Notes: generated by a model not told the origin, from the letters alone. Positions 38,083 through 49,637 are shown, counted from the first letter of the stretch. The stretch: 64,000 nt of DNA from Ancylobacter koreensis (GCF_023016525.1 NZ_JALKCG010000006.1:180642-244641); one strand, 5' to 3'. Made by a program: numbers and translations.

Positions 38083-38104
38083 AAGGGCCCCTCTCGGGGC
38101 CCTT
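38083..38104 (-). terminator. Terminator of the petABC operon
   Basis: A perfect stem AAGGGCCCC-TCTC-GGGGCCCTT, with AAAA on the left that gives a T run on the minus strand. It lies 32 bases beyond the petC stop. It may also end the MaoC transcript on the plus strand. Confidence 0.88.
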
Positions 38105-38135
38105 CGCATGTCGGTCTCCGGCGGGAGAGCGCGGC

Positions 38136-38990
38136 TCAGTGCTCGACGCTCTTCCAGACCTTCTTCTTGGTGAAGTACAGCAGGCCGGCGAAGATGATGA
38201 GGAAGATCATCGCCTGGAAGCCGATGCGCTTGCGCGCTTCCAGATGCGGCTCGGCGACCCACATCATGAAGGCGGTCACGTCGCGCGAATACTGGTCGAC
38301 CGTCTGCGGCGTGCCGTCGGTGTAGGTCACCTGGTCGTCCGAGATCGGCTGCGGCATCTTGATGGCGTGGCCGGGGAAGTACTCGTTGTAATGCGCGCCT
38401 TCCGGCACCGTGAAGCCCTCCGGGGGCTCCTTGTAGCCGTTCAGAAGGGCGTGGATGTAGTCCGGCCCCTGCTCCTGATACTGCGTCAGGATGTCGATCA
38501 GGAAGCCGGGGAAGCCGACCTCGTAGGTGCGCGCCTTGGCCAGCGTCGAGAAGTCCGGCGGATAGGCGCCGCCGTTCGAGGCGCGGGCCGCCTGCTCGTT
38601 CGGGAAGGGCGAGGGCCAGTGGTCGGACAGGCGGCCGGGCCGGTCGAACATGTCGCCGGCGTCGTTCGGCCCGTCCTGGATCTGGTAGCTCTCGGCCACC
38701 GCCTTGGCCTGCGCCTCGCTGAATTCCGGCCCGCCCGGCTGGGCGAGGTTGCGGAAGGCGAAGAGGTGCGCGGAATGGCAGGAGGAGCAGACTTCCTTGA
38801 ACACCTGGAAGCCGCGCTGAAGCTGCGCCCGGTCGAACTTGCCGAACGGGCCGGCGAAGCTCCAGTCCTCGCGGTGCGGCTTGGGAGCGCCATGCTCCTG
38901 CGCCAGCGCGGGGCCCGCGAGGCCGAGGACCAGCGAGGCCACGGCCAGGGGACGGAGAAGGGAGGAACGGAAGGACATGGTGTTGCTCAT
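38136..38990 (-). CDS. petC: Cytochrome c1 of the bc1 complex
   Basis: Cytochrome c1 carries electrons from the Rieske protein to cytochrome c on the periplasmic side. The 284-residue protein has a signal peptide ending LAGPALA (residue 30), the haem-binding motif C68-SS-C71-H72, the axial Met in HAIKMPQPI, and a C-terminal membrane anchor (RIGFQAMIFLIIFAGLLYF). In many relatives cytochrome b and c1 are fused; here they are separate, with the gene starting 10 bases after the petB stop. The order petA-petB-petC on the minus strand is the standard operon. Confidence 0.97.
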   Translation of the reverse strand: MSNTMSFRSSLLRPLAVASLVLGLAGPALAQEHGAPKPHREDWSFAGPFGKFDRAQLQRGFQVFKEVCSSCHSAHLFAFRNLAQPGGPEFSEAQAKAVAESYQIQDGPNDAGDMFDRPGRLSDHWPSPFPNEQAARASNGGAYPPDFSTLAKARTYEVGFPGFLIDILTQYQEQGPDYIHALLNGYKEPPEGFTVPEGAHYNEYFPGHAIKMPQPISDDQVTYTDGTPQTVDQYSRDVTAFMMWVAEPHLEARKRIGFQAMIFLIIFAGLLYFTKKKVWKSVEH

Positions 38991-39000
38991 CGTGTTCCGC

Positions 39001-40275
39001 TCAGCCCTTGGTCTGCGGCGCCGAGACGCCCACGGAGGCGGGAGCCGCGCCCTTTTTCTTGCCCAGCACAGCCTCGGTGATCGAGGCCGGGATGGCCTTC
39101 GGCTTCTCGAACAGGCCGAGCAGCGGAAGGATGATCAGGAAGTGCGCGAAGTAGTACACCGTCAGGATGCGACCGGCGATCACGTAGCCGCCCTCCGCCG
39201 GCTTGGAGCCGAGCCAGCCGAGGCCGACGCAGGCGACAAGCCAGATCCAGAAGAACTGCTTGTAGAGCGGGCGATAGGTCGCCGAGCGCACCTTGGAGGT
39301 GTCGAGCCACGGCACGAAGAACAGCACCAGGATGGCGCCGAACATCGTGAGCACGCCGCCGAGCTTGTCCGGCACCGCGCGCAGCATCGCGTAGAACGGC
39401 AGGTAGTACCATTCGGGCACGATGTGGGCGGGCGTCACCAGCGGGTTGGCCGGGATGTAGTTGTCGGCGTGGCCGAGATAGTTCGGGATGTAGAACAGGA
39501 ACCACGCGAAGAAGATCAGGAAGCACACCATGCCGAACCCGTCCTTGATGGTCGCGTAGGGCGTGAACGGAACGGTGTCCTTCGGGCTCTTCGGCTCGAC
39601 GCCGGCCGGGTTGTTCTGGCCGACCACGTGCAGCGCCCACACGTGCAGGACGACGACGCCCGCGATCATGAAGGGCAGCAGGTAATGCAGCGAGAAGAAG
39701 CGGTTGAGCGTCGGGTTGTCGACCGCGAAGCCGCCCCACAGCCATTCGACGATGGTCGGGCCGACCACGGGGAAGGCCGAGAACAGGTTGGTGATGACGG
39801 TAGCGCCCCAGAAGCTCATCTGGCCCCACGGCAGCACATAGCCCATGAAGGCGGTGGCCATCATCAGCAGGTAGATGATCACGCCGAGGATCCACAGCAC
39901 CTCGCGCGGGTTCTTGTAGGACCCGTAATAGAGGCCGCGGAAGATGTGGATGTACACCGCGATGAAGAACATCGAGGCGCCGTTGGCGTGGATGTAGCGG
40001 ATCAGCCAGCCATAGCTGACGTCGCGCATGATGTGCTCGACCGAGTCGAAGGCCAGCGTCACATGCGGGGTGTAGTGCATCACCAGCACGACGCCGGAGA
40101 TGATCTGCACGCCCAGCATCAGCGACAGGATGCCGCCGAAGGTCCACCAGTAGTTCAGGTTCCGCGGGGTCGGGTAGGCGACGAAGGAGGAATGAACCAG
40201 CCCGACCAGCGGCAGCCGGCTTTCGAACCACTTGAGCGCCGGGTGCTTCGGCTCGAACGTGGAGTGTCCGCTCAT
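39001..40275 (-). CDS. petB: Cytochrome b of the bc1 complex
   Basis: Cytochrome b holds the two b haems and the quinol and quinone sites. The 424-residue protein has eight transmembrane helices. Haem-ligand histidines lie in [24 protein letters not shown] and SLHYLLPF. The Qo-site PEWYYLPFY motif is present, as are [19 protein letters not shown] and the C-terminal [12 protein letters not shown]. The ATG at 40275 begins [23 protein letters not shown], which is typical of the family. It lies between petA (24 bases upstream) and petC. Confidence 0.98.
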   Translation of the reverse strand: MSGHSTFEPKHPALKWFESRLPLVGLVHSSFVAYPTPRNLNYWWTFGGILSLMLGVQIISGVVLVMHYTPHVTLAFDSVEHIMRDVSYGWLIRYIHANGASMFFIAVYIHIFRGLYYGSYKNPREVLWILGVIIYLLMMATAFMGYVLPWGQMSFWGATVITNLFSAFPVVGPTIVEWLWGGFAVDNPTLNRFFSLHYLLPFMIAGVVVLHVWALHVVGQNNPAGVEPKSPKDTVPFTPYATIKDGFGMVCFLIFFAWFLFYIPNYLGHADNYIPANPLVTPAHIVPEWYYLPFYAMLRAVPDKLGGVLTMFGAILVLFFVPWLDTSKVRSATYRPLYKQFFWIWLVACVGLGWLGSKPAEGGYVIAGRILTVYYFAHFLIILPLLGLFEKPKAIPASITEAVLGKKKGAAPASVGVSAPQTKG

Positions 40276-40299
40276 TTTATGCAGCTCCCTGTGGGCCGA

Positions 40300-40860
40300 T
40301 CAGCCGATGGAGATCTTCGTGTCGGACACGAAATTGAAGGGCGGAATCGCCAGGTTCTCCGGCGCCGGGCCACGGCGCACGCGCCCGGCCGTGTCGTATT
40401 CGGAGCCGTGGCAGGGGCAGAACCACCCGTCATACTCGCCGGAATGACCGATCGGCACGCAGCCCAGATGCGTGCAGATGCCGATCACCACCAGCCACTT
40501 CTCCTTGTCGACGGCGGCGCGGTTGGCGTCCGTCGCCGGCGCGTCGGCGGGCAGGTTGGCGTTGCGGGCGACCGGGTCAAGAAGCGCGGAAACCTGCACT
40601 TCCTTGGCCTCGTTGATGTCCTTCTCCGTGCGGTTCCACACGAAGACCGGCTTGCCGCGCCACTTCACGGTGACCATCTGCCCTTCGGCGATCTGCGACA
40701 GGTCGACCTCGGTCGACGACAGCGCGAGAACCGAGGCATCGGGCTGGAGCTGGGAGATGAAGGGCCAGACGACGGCCGCGGCACCGACCGCGCCCATGGC
40801 GCCGGTCGCGATGTAGAGGAAGTCGCGGCGCGTGGTACCCGCCGTCTCAGTTGCTGCCAC
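40300..40860 (-). CDS. petA: Rieske iron-sulfur protein of the bc1 complex
   Basis: The Rieske protein shuttles electrons from quinol to cytochrome c1. The 186-residue protein has a twin-arginine type N-terminus ([24 protein letters not shown]) that also anchors it. The 2Fe-2S ligands are in CTHLGC (C129, H131) and CPCHG (C148, H151), with the disulfide Cys134 and Cys150. It is the first gene of the petABC operon, whose promoter must lie in 40861-41124. The MarR/PetR-like regulators at 21-22 kb are candidate controllers. Confidence 0.98.
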   Translation of the reverse strand: MAATETAGTTRRDFLYIATGAMGAVGAAAVVWPFISQLQPDASVLALSSTEVDLSQIAEGQMVTVKWRGKPVFVWNRTEKDINEAKEVQVSALLDPVARNANLPADAPATDANRAAVDKEKWLVVIGICTHLGCVPIGHSGEYDGWFCPCHGSEYDTAGRVRRGPAPENLAIPPFNFVSDTKISIG

Positions 40861-41124
40861 GATTGGTTCCCTTTCCCCTCATGCCCGCAACCGCACCCAC
40901 CCGCGAAGCCCGCCTCGATCCGTTGTCGGATGCTCGCGCGAAACGGGCGTGCGGCCGCGTGGCGCGCGGTCGACCCTACCTTCGAGTGCCTCTAATTGCA
41001 TCGGAACCGATCCTTGTCCAGATGAAGGCAGTGCGGCAGTCCGTCCTTCCCCCATCTGTCCGCGCGCCCGGGACCCGGCGGCGCCGGAAAAGGGCGCAAG
41101 GCCCGCACAGGAGACGACAATCGG

Positions 41125-41604
41125 ATGACGCTGGCGCTCGCCCTCTACCAGCCGGACATCGCGCAGAATGCCGGCACGCTGGCACGCGCCTGCGCCTGCC
41201 TCGGCCTCGGCCTGCACATCATCGAACCGGCGGGATTCCCGGTCGGCGATGCCGGCTTCCGGCGCGCCGGCATGGATTATCTCGACCGCGCGGTGATCGC
41301 GCGGCACGCGAGCTTCGCCGCCTTCGAGGCATGGCGGGCGGCGCAGGGGCGCCGGCTGGTGCTGTGCACGACTCACGGCGCGGTCGCCCATACGGACTTC
41401 GCCTTCCAGGGCGACGACGTGCTGCTGCTGGGACGCGAGAGCGCCGGCGTGCCGGAGGCGGTGCACGCAGCGGCGAATGGGCGCATCCGTATCCCGCTGG
41501 TGGCGGACGCCCGCTCGCTCAACGTGGCGCTGGCCGGCGCGATGATCCTCGGAGAGGCCCTGCGCCAGACGCACGGATTTCCGCGTCAGCTGCGAGGCAG
41601 CTGA
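41125..41604 (+). CDS. trmL: tRNA (cytidine(34)-2'-O)-methyltransferase
   Basis: TrmL methylates the ribose of the wobble base in two leucine tRNAs. The 159-residue SPOUT-fold protein has QPDIAQNAGTLARACACLGLGLHIIEP at the N-terminus. The C-terminal knot is LLLGRESAGVPEAVHAAANGRIRIPLVADARSLNVALAGAMILGEALRQ, which is the SAM-binding signature. The ATG at 41125 follows GGAGACGACAATCGG. It diverges from petA, which is a common neighbour arrangement in Alphaproteobacteria. Confidence 0.94.
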   Translation: MTLALALYQPDIAQNAGTLARACACLGLGLHIIEPAGFPVGDAGFRRAGMDYLDRAVIARHASFAAFEAWRAAQGRRLVLCTTHGAVAHTDFAFQGDDVLLLGRESAGVPEAVHAAANGRIRIPLVADARSLNVALAGAMILGEALRQTHGFPRQLRGS

Positions 41605-41719
41605 TTCTCGTGCTTGCGATTGCTGCGGGATAACGGGATACCTGCCGGCAAAGAAGGTTCGGGCGCCGCGCGGCCCGGGCCGAGGTGACGCCCGAACGAA
41701 CATACCGGATTCCCGATTT

Positions 41720-42559
41720 ATGCGACCCGACGCCGGACACGACGCAGACACCTCCCTCGCCGTCCAGCCGCCGGTCATCTTCACGGTCATCGACGAATCC
41801 TATGCCGAACTCGGCCGGGCGTGGGCGCGGTCGGTCCGCAAAACCACCGGCATGGAGCCCATCTTCATCTGCTCGGATGCCCGCGCCTACGCGATGCTGG
41901 GCGACAGCGGCCATGTCTGCGAGGACGCCTCCGGCGGGCAGCCCATGTCGCGGTCCGAAAAGACCCGGTATCCCGACAGCACCTTCCCGAACGACCAGGC
42001 CTCGTTCACCAACTCGCTTAAGATGACGACCGCCCTCGCCTATCTCCGGCAGGGCCGCTCCGTCCTCTACAGCGACGTGGATGCCATCTGGCTCAGGGAT
42101 CCCGTCGACGACATCCTGCGCGGCGAGGCCGACATGGCCTTCCAGCCCGGCTCCTTTCCGCAGGAGGCCAAGACGGCGTGGGGCTTCTCGGTCTGCATGG
42201 GCTTCTTCTTCATGCGGCCCGGCGAGGCCGTCATCGACCTGCTGGAGACCTCCATCCGCCGCTTCGACGGCAGCGACCAGCGCGGCCTCAACCTGAGCCT
42301 GCTGGAGGGTTTCGACCTGCGCTGGGAATCGCGGCCGGCGAACTGGGAGCATGGCCGCATCGAGGACGGCTGGACGCGCTCGGTCGCCGGGCGCTGCGGC
42401 AGGACCGGGCTGCGGCTCTCCGCCCTGCCGCACAGCTTCTACCAGCGGCACGGCACGCGGCCCGAAACGATGGACCACGCCTATGTCTGCCACCCCAACT
42501 CGCCGAAGGACCCCGCCGCCAAGCTCCGCATCCTGCGCGAGCTGGGGATCGAGCTTTAG
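41720..42559 (+). CDS. Nucleotide-diphospho-sugar transferase-like protein
   Basis: A 279-residue protein resembling the Nucleotid_trans (PF03407-like) glycosyltransferases. The key feature is D119-V-D121 in RSVLYSDVDAIWLRDP, a DxD metal/UDP-sugar site. It is followed by EADMAFQPGS and GFSVCMGFFFMRPG, and ends with a HP-N-S motif in YVCHPNSPKDP. There is no signal peptide, so it is cytosolic. The acceptor is unknown, and no polysaccharide cluster surrounds it. The ATG at 41720 has no strong ribosome binding site. It converges with the ABC exporter gene 18 bases away. Confidence 0.82.
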   Translation: MRPDAGHDADTSLAVQPPVIFTVIDESYAELGRAWARSVRKTTGMEPIFICSDARAYAMLGDSGHVCEDASGGQPMSRSEKTRYPDSTFPNDQASFTNSLKMTTALAYLRQGRSVLYSDVDAIWLRDPVDDILRGEADMAFQPGSFPQEAKTAWGFSVCMGFFFMRPGEAVIDLLETSIRRFDGSDQRGLNLSLLEGFDLRWESRPANWEHGRIEDGWTRSVAGRCGRTGLRLSALPHSFYQRHGTRPETMDHAYVCHPNSPKDPAAKLRILRELGIEL

Positions 42560-42577
42560 GCACGGCGACGCGCTTGG

Positions 42578-44464
<1,887 letters not shown>

Positions 44465-44590
44465 GCGCCGCCTTCTGCGCCGCCCTTGCGGCACCAGTGT
44501 GTCGGAACCGCATCTGCGTGCCCTCCATCATCATACCCGCGTAAAGCGGAGCGGGGAAACTGCTCCACCAACCTGAGGGAGACGAGACCG

Positions 44591-45286
44591 ATGCGCCCGC
44601 GCCACGCCGAACGACACTTCATGGACCGCGCCGGCTGGCTGCGCGCGGCGGTGCTGGGGGCCAATGACGGCATCCTGTCCACCGCGAGCCTGATCGTCGG
44701 CGTCGCCGCCGCCGATGCCGAGCGCAGCGCCGTGCTGCTGGCCGGCATCGCCGGTCTGGTGGCCGGGGCGATGTCGATGGCGGCCGGCGAATATGTCTCG
44801 GTGTCCTCGCAGGCCGACACGGAAAAGGCCGACCTCGCCCGCGAGCGCGAGGAACTCGCCACCGATCCCGCCGCCGAACACGCCGAGCTGGCGGCCATCT
44901 ATGTGGCGCGCGGGCTCGATCCGGCGCTGGCGGAGGAGGTCGCGACCCGGCTGATGGCCGCCGACGCGCTGGAGGCGCATGCGCGCGACGAGCTCGGCAT
45001 CAACGAGATCACCGCCGCGCGGCCGGTGCAGGCGGCATTGGCCTCGGCGGCGAGCTTCGCAGCCGGCGCGGCGCTGCCGCTGGCGACGGTGCTGCTGGCG
45101 CCGGACTCCAGCCTGCCGGTCACTGTCTCGGCGGCGGCGCTGGTCTTCCTCGCCGTGCTCGGCGTCGCCGGCGCGCGGGCCGGCGGATCGGACCCGCTGA
45201 AGGCGGCCGGCCGCGTCACCTTCTGGGGCGCGCTCGCCATGGCGGCGACCTATGTCATCGGCGCGCTGTCCGGCTCGGTCGTCTGA
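44591..45286 (+). CDS. VIT1/CCC1-family transporter
   Basis: A 231-residue membrane protein of the VIT family, which in plants and yeast moves iron or manganese. It has the first helix motif RAAVLGANDGILSTASLIVGVAAA. Next comes GAMSMAAGEYVSVSSQADTEKADLARE, the metal-binding Glu-rich bridge. A central cytosolic helix hairpin (about 95-150) and three further helices follow. The ATG at 44591 has GAGGGAGACGAG upstream. It sits between the ABC gene and hemF, with 60 bases to hemF, so a shared transcript is possible; a link of metal supply to haem synthesis is speculative. Confidence 0.92.
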   Translation: MRPRHAERHFMDRAGWLRAAVLGANDGILSTASLIVGVAAADAERSAVLLAGIAGLVAGAMSMAAGEYVSVSSQADTEKADLAREREELATDPAAEHAELAAIYVARGLDPALAEEVATRLMAADALEAHARDELGINEITAARPVQAALASAASFAAGAALPLATVLLAPDSSLPVTVSAAALVFLAVLGVAGARAGGSDPLKAAGRVTFWGALAMAATYVIGALSGSVV

Positions 45287-45347
45287 GCCCGCCCTTCCGG
45301 CCGGCCGCGCGAGCGGCTAGAACGCGGCAGCCGTCCGGGAGAGTGCC

Positions 45348-46229
45348 ATGACCGACGAGACCGACGCCCGCAAGCAAGCCGCCCGCCTGTGGTTCGAGGA
45401 ATTGCGCGACCGCATCTGCGCCGCCTTCGAGGCGCTTGAGGACGAGGCGCCGGACGCGCTCTATCCCGGCGCGCCCGGCCGCTTTGAGCGCACGCCGTGG
45501 CAGCGTACCGACCATTCCGGCGCGCCGGGCGGCGGCGGCGTCATGTCGATCCTGCGCGGAAGGCTGTTCGAGAAGGTCGGTGTGCACTGCTCGACCGTGC
45601 ATGGCGAATTCGCGCCCGAATTCCGCAAGCAGATCCCCGGCGCCGAGGAAGACCCGCGCTTCCACGCCACCGGCATCTCGCTCATCGCCCACATGACCAA
45701 CCCGCACGTGCCGGCGGTGCACATGAACACCCGCTTCGTCGTCACCACCAAGGCGTGGTTCGGCGGCGGGGCCGACCTCACCCCGGTGCTCGACGCGCGC
45801 CGCACGCAGGAAGACCCGGATTCGCTCGCCTTCCACGCAGCGATGCGCGGCGCCTGCGAGGGCCGCCCGCACATCGACTACGAGCGTTACAAAGCGTGGT
45901 GCGACGAGTATTTCTATCTGCCGCACCGCAAGGAGATGCGCGGCATCGGCGGCATCTTCTACGACTGGCTGGATTCGGGCGACCGCGACGCCGACTTCCA
46001 CTTCACCAAGGCGGTCGGCCTCGCCTTCCTCGACGTCTATCCCCGCCTCGTGCGGGCGAACATGGCGACGCCGTGGGACGCGGCGGCGCGCGAGGAACAG
46101 CTCGTCCGCCGCGGGCGCTATGTCGAGTTCAACCTGCTCTACGACCGCGGCACGCTGTTCGGCCTGAAGACCGGCGGCAATGTGGATTCCATCCTCTCCT
46201 CCATGCCGCCGGTGGTGAAGTGGCCGTGA
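45348..46229 (+). CDS. hemF: Oxygen-dependent coproporphyrinogen III oxidase
   Basis: HemF oxidatively decarboxylates coproporphyrinogen III to protoporphyrinogen IX in aerobic haem synthesis. The 293-residue protein has [46 protein letters not shown]-like [55 protein letters not shown], and the C-terminal signature [33 protein letters not shown]. The ATG at 45348 is preceded by GGGAGAGTGCC. It is immediately followed by an abrupt drop in GC and the AT-rich convergent gene. Confidence 0.97.
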   Translation: MTDETDARKQAARLWFEELRDRICAAFEALEDEAPDALYPGAPGRFERTPWQRTDHSGAPGGGGVMSILRGRLFEKVGVHCSTVHGEFAPEFRKQIPGAEEDPRFHATGISLIAHMTNPHVPAVHMNTRFVVTTKAWFGGGADLTPVLDARRTQEDPDSLAFHAAMRGACEGRPHIDYERYKAWCDEYFYLPHRKEMRGIGGIFYDWLDSGDRDADFHFTKAVGLAFLDVYPRLVRANMATPWDAAAREEQLVRRGRYVEFNLLYDRGTLFGLKTGGNVDSILSSMPPVVKWP

Positions 46230-46245
46230 GGATTGGGAAACACTA

Positions 46246-46734
46246 TCAATTGTCAATGGCCTCTTTATTCAAGAGAATTTTATAGTCTTCTTTCTTTATT
46301 GATAATTTTTTACACCTCCATATATTATGTATACTATATTGAGCAAACCTCCACTTAACATAAGCGCTCAAAATTTCATCATCTTTAACTAAATCAAAAT
46401 CAAAAGAATTTACTACTTTTAGATAATAATCCGAATTTCCATCAATAGAAACACAGGCGCCCTTTGAGATAAGCGAAACGATAGAATCGCGCGCGCCATC
46501 TCCTAGACCCAATGAAAAAGTATTCCTGTTTTTAGCTCTGGCAAATTTAACTAAAATTGGCCTCTGGCTTACATTTTTTATCCTTAAGATAATACTTCTA
46601 TATCCTGAAGAAAATGTCAGGACATCAAAATACATAACCGGAACATTTTTGAATAATTTATCATAGATCACAAAAATGCCCGTTAACAACCCAACGATGG
46701 ACCCAATAGACTCAACCACTCCCCACAAGGACAT
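46246..46734 (-). CDS. AT-rich membrane-anchored protein of unknown function
   Basis: I do not recognise this 162-residue product. It has one N-terminal transmembrane segment (SIVGLLTGIFVIYDKLF), then a soluble domain with beta-strand character (VPVMYFDVLTFSSGYRSIILRIKNVSQRPILVKFARAKNR) and a basic, Lys-rich C-terminus. Base use differs sharply from the neighbours: in 46261-46380 only 15 and 18 of 60 bases are G or C. Codons such as ATA, AGA and TTA are frequent, unlike the rest of the window. Its ATG overlaps the cca stop (TGATG), so it is translated as the last gene of the cca operon. It is probably horizontally acquired. Confidence 0.75.
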   Translation of the reverse strand: MSLWGVVESIGSIVGLLTGIFVIYDKLFKNVPVMYFDVLTFSSGYRSIILRIKNVSQRPILVKFARAKNRNTFSLGLGDGARDSIVSLISKGACVSIDGNSDYYLKVVNSFDFDLVKDDEILSAYVKWRFAQYSIHNIWRCKKLSIKKEDYKILLNKEAIDN

Positions 46735-47945
46735 CACCCCAACGCCCCCGCCACGATCTCTTCCAGCGCCGGCGCATCCATCGGAAACCCCGCCTCGATC
46801 CAGGCTTCCTCGGCGCGCTTGAGGGCGGCGCCGAGCGACGGGCCGGGTATCACGCCGCAGGCGATAAAATCCTTCGCCTTCAACGGAAAAAGCGGGATCG
46901 GCCAGTCGGCAGCGAGCGCGGCGAGCGCACGCCAGCCCTCGTCGCCGAGTGGCGCGCCCGAGCGGGCGAAGGCGATCAGCGCCCGGTCCTGGAACGCCTC
47001 GCGCCCCATGCGGTAGAGGAACGCCTTCTGCCCCTTCTCGCACATGGCGGGCGCCGGCGCCGGGCCGGCCAGCGCGGCGAGGCGCTCGGCCTCGTGATTG
47101 GAAAGCCGTAGCCGCGCGCGCAACGCCTGCGCGTCGTCCTCCCCGCGCACGGCGAGCGCGCCGAGACGGCGCACCGGGTCGGGCGTCATGCCGAGCGCCG
47201 CCTCGATCGCGGCAAGCCGTGCGAAGGCCGACACGTCCCCCGTGCCGCCCAGCACCGGCGCCAGCAGGCCGGCGGCCTGCATCTGTTCCAGCGTTTCGGC
47301 GGCGCGCGGGGCGACGATGAGCTTCAGCGTCTCCGCCCGCACCCGCTCGCGCGAGAGAAGGTCGAGCCCTGCGCGGTTGCGGATCGCCGCCGCCAGTGCC
47401 GCCTCATCCAGCGGGCCCCGGCCAAAACCGGCGTGGAAGCGGAACAGGCGCAATATGCGCAGATAATCCTCGGCGATGCGCACATCCGGGTCGCCGATGA
47501 AGCGCACCCGCCCGGCCTTCGCATCCGCCGCGCCGCCGACGAGATCGACCAGTTCGCCGGCGCGCGTGAGGTAGAGCGCGTTCATGGTGAAGTCGCGCCG
47601 CGCGGCGTCGTGCTCCCAGCTCCGGCCGAACACGACGCGGGCGCGGCGGCCGTCGGTCTCCACATCCTCGCGCAGCGTCGTCACCTCATAGGGCTCGCCC
47701 TGCGCGACCACCGTCACCGTGCCGTGCTCGATGCCGGTCGGTACCGGCTTCAGTCCAGCCGCATGCGCGCGGCGCGTCACCTCGTCGGGCGTCGCGGTGG
47801 TGGCGATGTCGATGTCGGAACGCAGGCCGCGCCCGATCAGCCAGTCGCGTACCGCGCCGCCGACGATGCGGGCCTCCTCGCCCTCGCCGTCGAGCGCGGC
47901 GAGCACGCGCGCAAGGCCGGGGCGCCCGTCGAGCAGCGGATTCAT
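46734..47945 (-). CDS. cca: CCA tRNA nucleotidyltransferase
   Basis: This class II nucleotidyltransferase builds or repairs the tRNA 3' CCA end (or acts as poly(A) polymerase-like enzyme). The 403-residue protein has GGAVRDWLIGR (29-39) and the metal-binding DID (44-46) in LRSDIDIATTATPDEV. It also has TLREDVETDGRRA, RRDFTMNALYL, and RIAEDYLRILRLFRFHAGFG. The C-terminal helical part runs to the stop at 46734, which overlaps the AT-rich gene's start. It is the fourth gene of the DUF1285-NUDIX-DUF6111-cca operon. Confidence 0.95.
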   Translation of the reverse strand: MNPLLDGRPGLARVLAALDGEGEEARIVGGAVRDWLIGRGLRSDIDIATTATPDEVTRRAHAAGLKPVPTGIEHGTVTVVAQGEPYEVTTLREDVETDGRRARVVFGRSWEHDAARRDFTMNALYLTRAGELVDLVGGAADAKAGRVRFIGDPDVRIAEDYLRILRLFRFHAGFGRGPLDEAALAAAIRNRAGLDLLSRERVRAETLKLIVAPRAAETLEQMQAAGLLAPVLGGTGDVSAFARLAAIEAALGMTPDPVRRLGALAVRGEDDAQALRARLRLSNHEAERLAALAGPAPAPAMCEKGQKAFLYRMGREAFQDRALIAFARSGAPLGDEGWRALAALAADWPIPLFPLKAKDFIACGVIPGPSLGAALKRAEEAWIEAGFPMDAPALEEIVAGALG

Positions 47946-47969
47946 CGGGACGGGCTCACGCGGGCGGCC

Positions 47970-48230
47970 TCACTCGACATGGCCGGGGATCAACACCCCG
48001 TCCTGCCAGGTCGGCGGCACGTAGCGCCCCGTGGTCGGCCCGCGCCCGGCGGATTCGACGAAATAGAGGCTCGCCGCCACCAGCAGCACGGCGACAACCG
48101 CGCAGAGGATGAGCGCGCGCAACGACCAGCCGGCGAAGACCGAATCCACCTTCCGTCCGAATCGCAGATAGAGCGCGAAGGCGGCAAAGGGCAGCAGGAA
48201 CAGCGCGATCTCGGCGAGAAGACGGGTCAT
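47970..48230 (-). CDS. DUF6111 family membrane protein
   Basis: An 86-residue membrane protein with two transmembrane helices (AEIALFLLPFAAFALYLRF and ALILCAVVAVLLVAASLYFVE). The C-terminal tail ends GRYVPPTWQDGVLIPGHVE, which is the DUF6111 signature in Hyphomicrobiales. The function is unknown. Its start overlaps the NUDIX stop (ATGA) and it precedes cca by 24 bases, so it is part of the cca operon. Confidence 0.88.
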   Translation of the reverse strand: MTRLLAEIALFLLPFAAFALYLRFGRKVDSVFAGWSLRALILCAVVAVLLVAASLYFVESAGRGPTTGRYVPPTWQDGVLIPGHVE

Positions 48231-48910
48231 GGCGTGTAAACCCGCTCATAGAGCGCGCGCAGGATCCCGGCCGTGATCCCCCAGATGCGGCGCTTCTCAA
48301 AGGTCATGGCGTGGAAGGTGCGCATCATGCCGAGCCATTCGCGCGTCTCGCGCACATGGTTGCCAGGCCGCATCAGGAAGTCGAGCGGCACCTCGAAAGC
48401 CTCGTCCACCTCGCCCGGATTGAGCGTGAGCGCGAAATCCGGCTCCACTATCGCCACCACGGGCACGATGCGGAAGCCCGTGCGCGAGAGATAGGCGTCG
48501 AGATAGCCGAGCGGCCGGACGAGATGGCGGGACAGGCCGACCTCCTCCTCCGCCTCGCGCAACGCGGCGCCCAGCGGGCCGTCGTCCTGCGGGTCGATCT
48601 TGCCGCCGGGAAAGGAAATCTGGCCGGCATGGTTCGCCAGATGCGAAGCGCGCAGCGTCAGCAGCACGGTCGGCTCGGGCCGGGCGATGACCGGCACCAG
48701 CACCGCCGCGCCGCGCACCGGCAGCGCGTCGACCAGCACGCGGAACTCCGGCGTCAGCTCATGGTCGCCGCGCGGCGGCTCGCCGGTGAGGTCGGGCACG
48801 GCGAGCAGGCGCGCGCGGGCACGGGCGACGAAATCCTCCAGCGTGAGCGGGGCGCTCACGTCGTCGATGGTCGCGTCGGTGGTGGGCAGGGCATGCGGCA
48901 CGGCGGTCAT
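48227..48910 (-). CDS. NUDIX hydrolase, CoA pyrophosphatase type
   Basis: A 227-residue NUDIX enzyme of the NudL/CoAse group, which split CoA to 4'-phosphopantetheine and ADP. The CoAse-specific motif RASHLANHAGQISFPGGKID leads into the Nudix box GGKIDPQDDGPLGAALREAEEEVGL (102-126) with REAEEEVG intact. Downstream, FEVPLDFLMRPGNHVRE and RIWGITAGIL are usual for the group. It overlaps its neighbours by 4 bases at both ends, which indicates translational coupling in the cca operon. Confidence 0.92.
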   Translation of the reverse strand: MTAVPHALPTTDATIDDVSAPLTLEDFVARARARLLAVPDLTGEPPRGDHELTPEFRVLVDALPVRGAAVLVPVIARPEPTVLLTLRASHLANHAGQISFPGGKIDPQDDGPLGAALREAEEEVGLSRHLVRPLGYLDAYLSRTGFRIVPVVAIVEPDFALTLNPGEVDEAFEVPLDFLMRPGNHVRETREWLGMMRTFHAMTFEKRRIWGITAGILRALYERVYTP

Positions 48911-49494
48911 AGGCTCTCTTTCACGGTGCCGGCGGGCGCCAGCGCGAAGAAGGCGCCGCCCGAGGCGACGCCGAAGCTGGCCTGCCCGCCCTCGATGCGT
49001 TCCTCCGCCCGCTCGGCGAGTTCAAGGAAGACGGGCCGGGTGAGCCGCGCCCACAGGCCGCGGCGGACATATATATAGGGTCGCGGCGTCCCGTCCGCCG
49101 CCGTCTCCACGCGCAGCGGGTGCTCCTCGTCGCAGGCCACGAGGTCGTCCATATTGGTGCGGAAGACAAGGCGGGTGCCGGAGGCGCCGGTCTCGACATT
49201 CATCTCGACGGCGAGAAAGGGCGCGTCCTCGACCCGGATGCCGAGCTTTTCCACCGGCGTGACAAGCACATGCCGCTCGCCTTCGCGCTTGAGCACCGAG
49301 GCGAACAGGCGCACCAGCGCCGGGCGACGAATCGGCCGCCCCTCATGGTGCCAGACGCCCTCGCGGTCGATGACGATGTCGATCTCGCCACAATCGGGCG
49401 GATTCCAGTTCTCCACCGGCGGCAATGGCCGCGCCCGGTCGTCCCCGACCGCGCGCACCAATTCGTCAAGTCGGCCGGAAGCTCCTGAAGTCAT
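48907..49494 (-). CDS. DUF1285 domain protein
   Basis: A 195-residue cytoplasmic protein of the DUF1285 family. The signature is ENWNPPDCGEIDIVIDREGVWHHEGRPIRRPALVRLFASVLKRE, followed by LVTPVEKLGIRVEDAPFLAVEM. Its biochemical role is not known. It is the first gene of the operon DUF1285-NUDIX-DUF6111-cca. It diverges from moxR across a ~250-base control region. The ATG at 49494 is the only start that fits the family N-terminus. Confidence 0.9.
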   Translation of the reverse strand: MTSGASGRLDELVRAVGDDRARPLPPVENWNPPDCGEIDIVIDREGVWHHEGRPIRRPALVRLFASVLKREGERHVLVTPVEKLGIRVEDAPFLAVEMNVETGASGTRLVFRTNMDDLVACDEEHPLRVETAADGTPRPYIYVRRGLWARLTRPVFLELAERAEERIEGGQASFGVASGGAFFALAPAGTVKESL

Positions 49495-49637
49495 AGCCAA
49501 ATCCGTGTCACACGGGTGCAATCGCGCAGTCGTGATCCCCCGCCCGATAGTCGACGCGGTTGCAAGATAGCGTAAGCTTGCCCTTCCGAAAGCCTCAGCT
49601 CCGCTCCCGGTGCATCCGGGAACGGTAAGGAGGTGGG

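Noticed and set aside
46743..47043. N-terminal extension of the AT-rich gene into cca (frame open to 47043)
   Set aside because: The extension is a shadow of cca with GC-rich codons; the AT-rich composition starts at ATG 46734.
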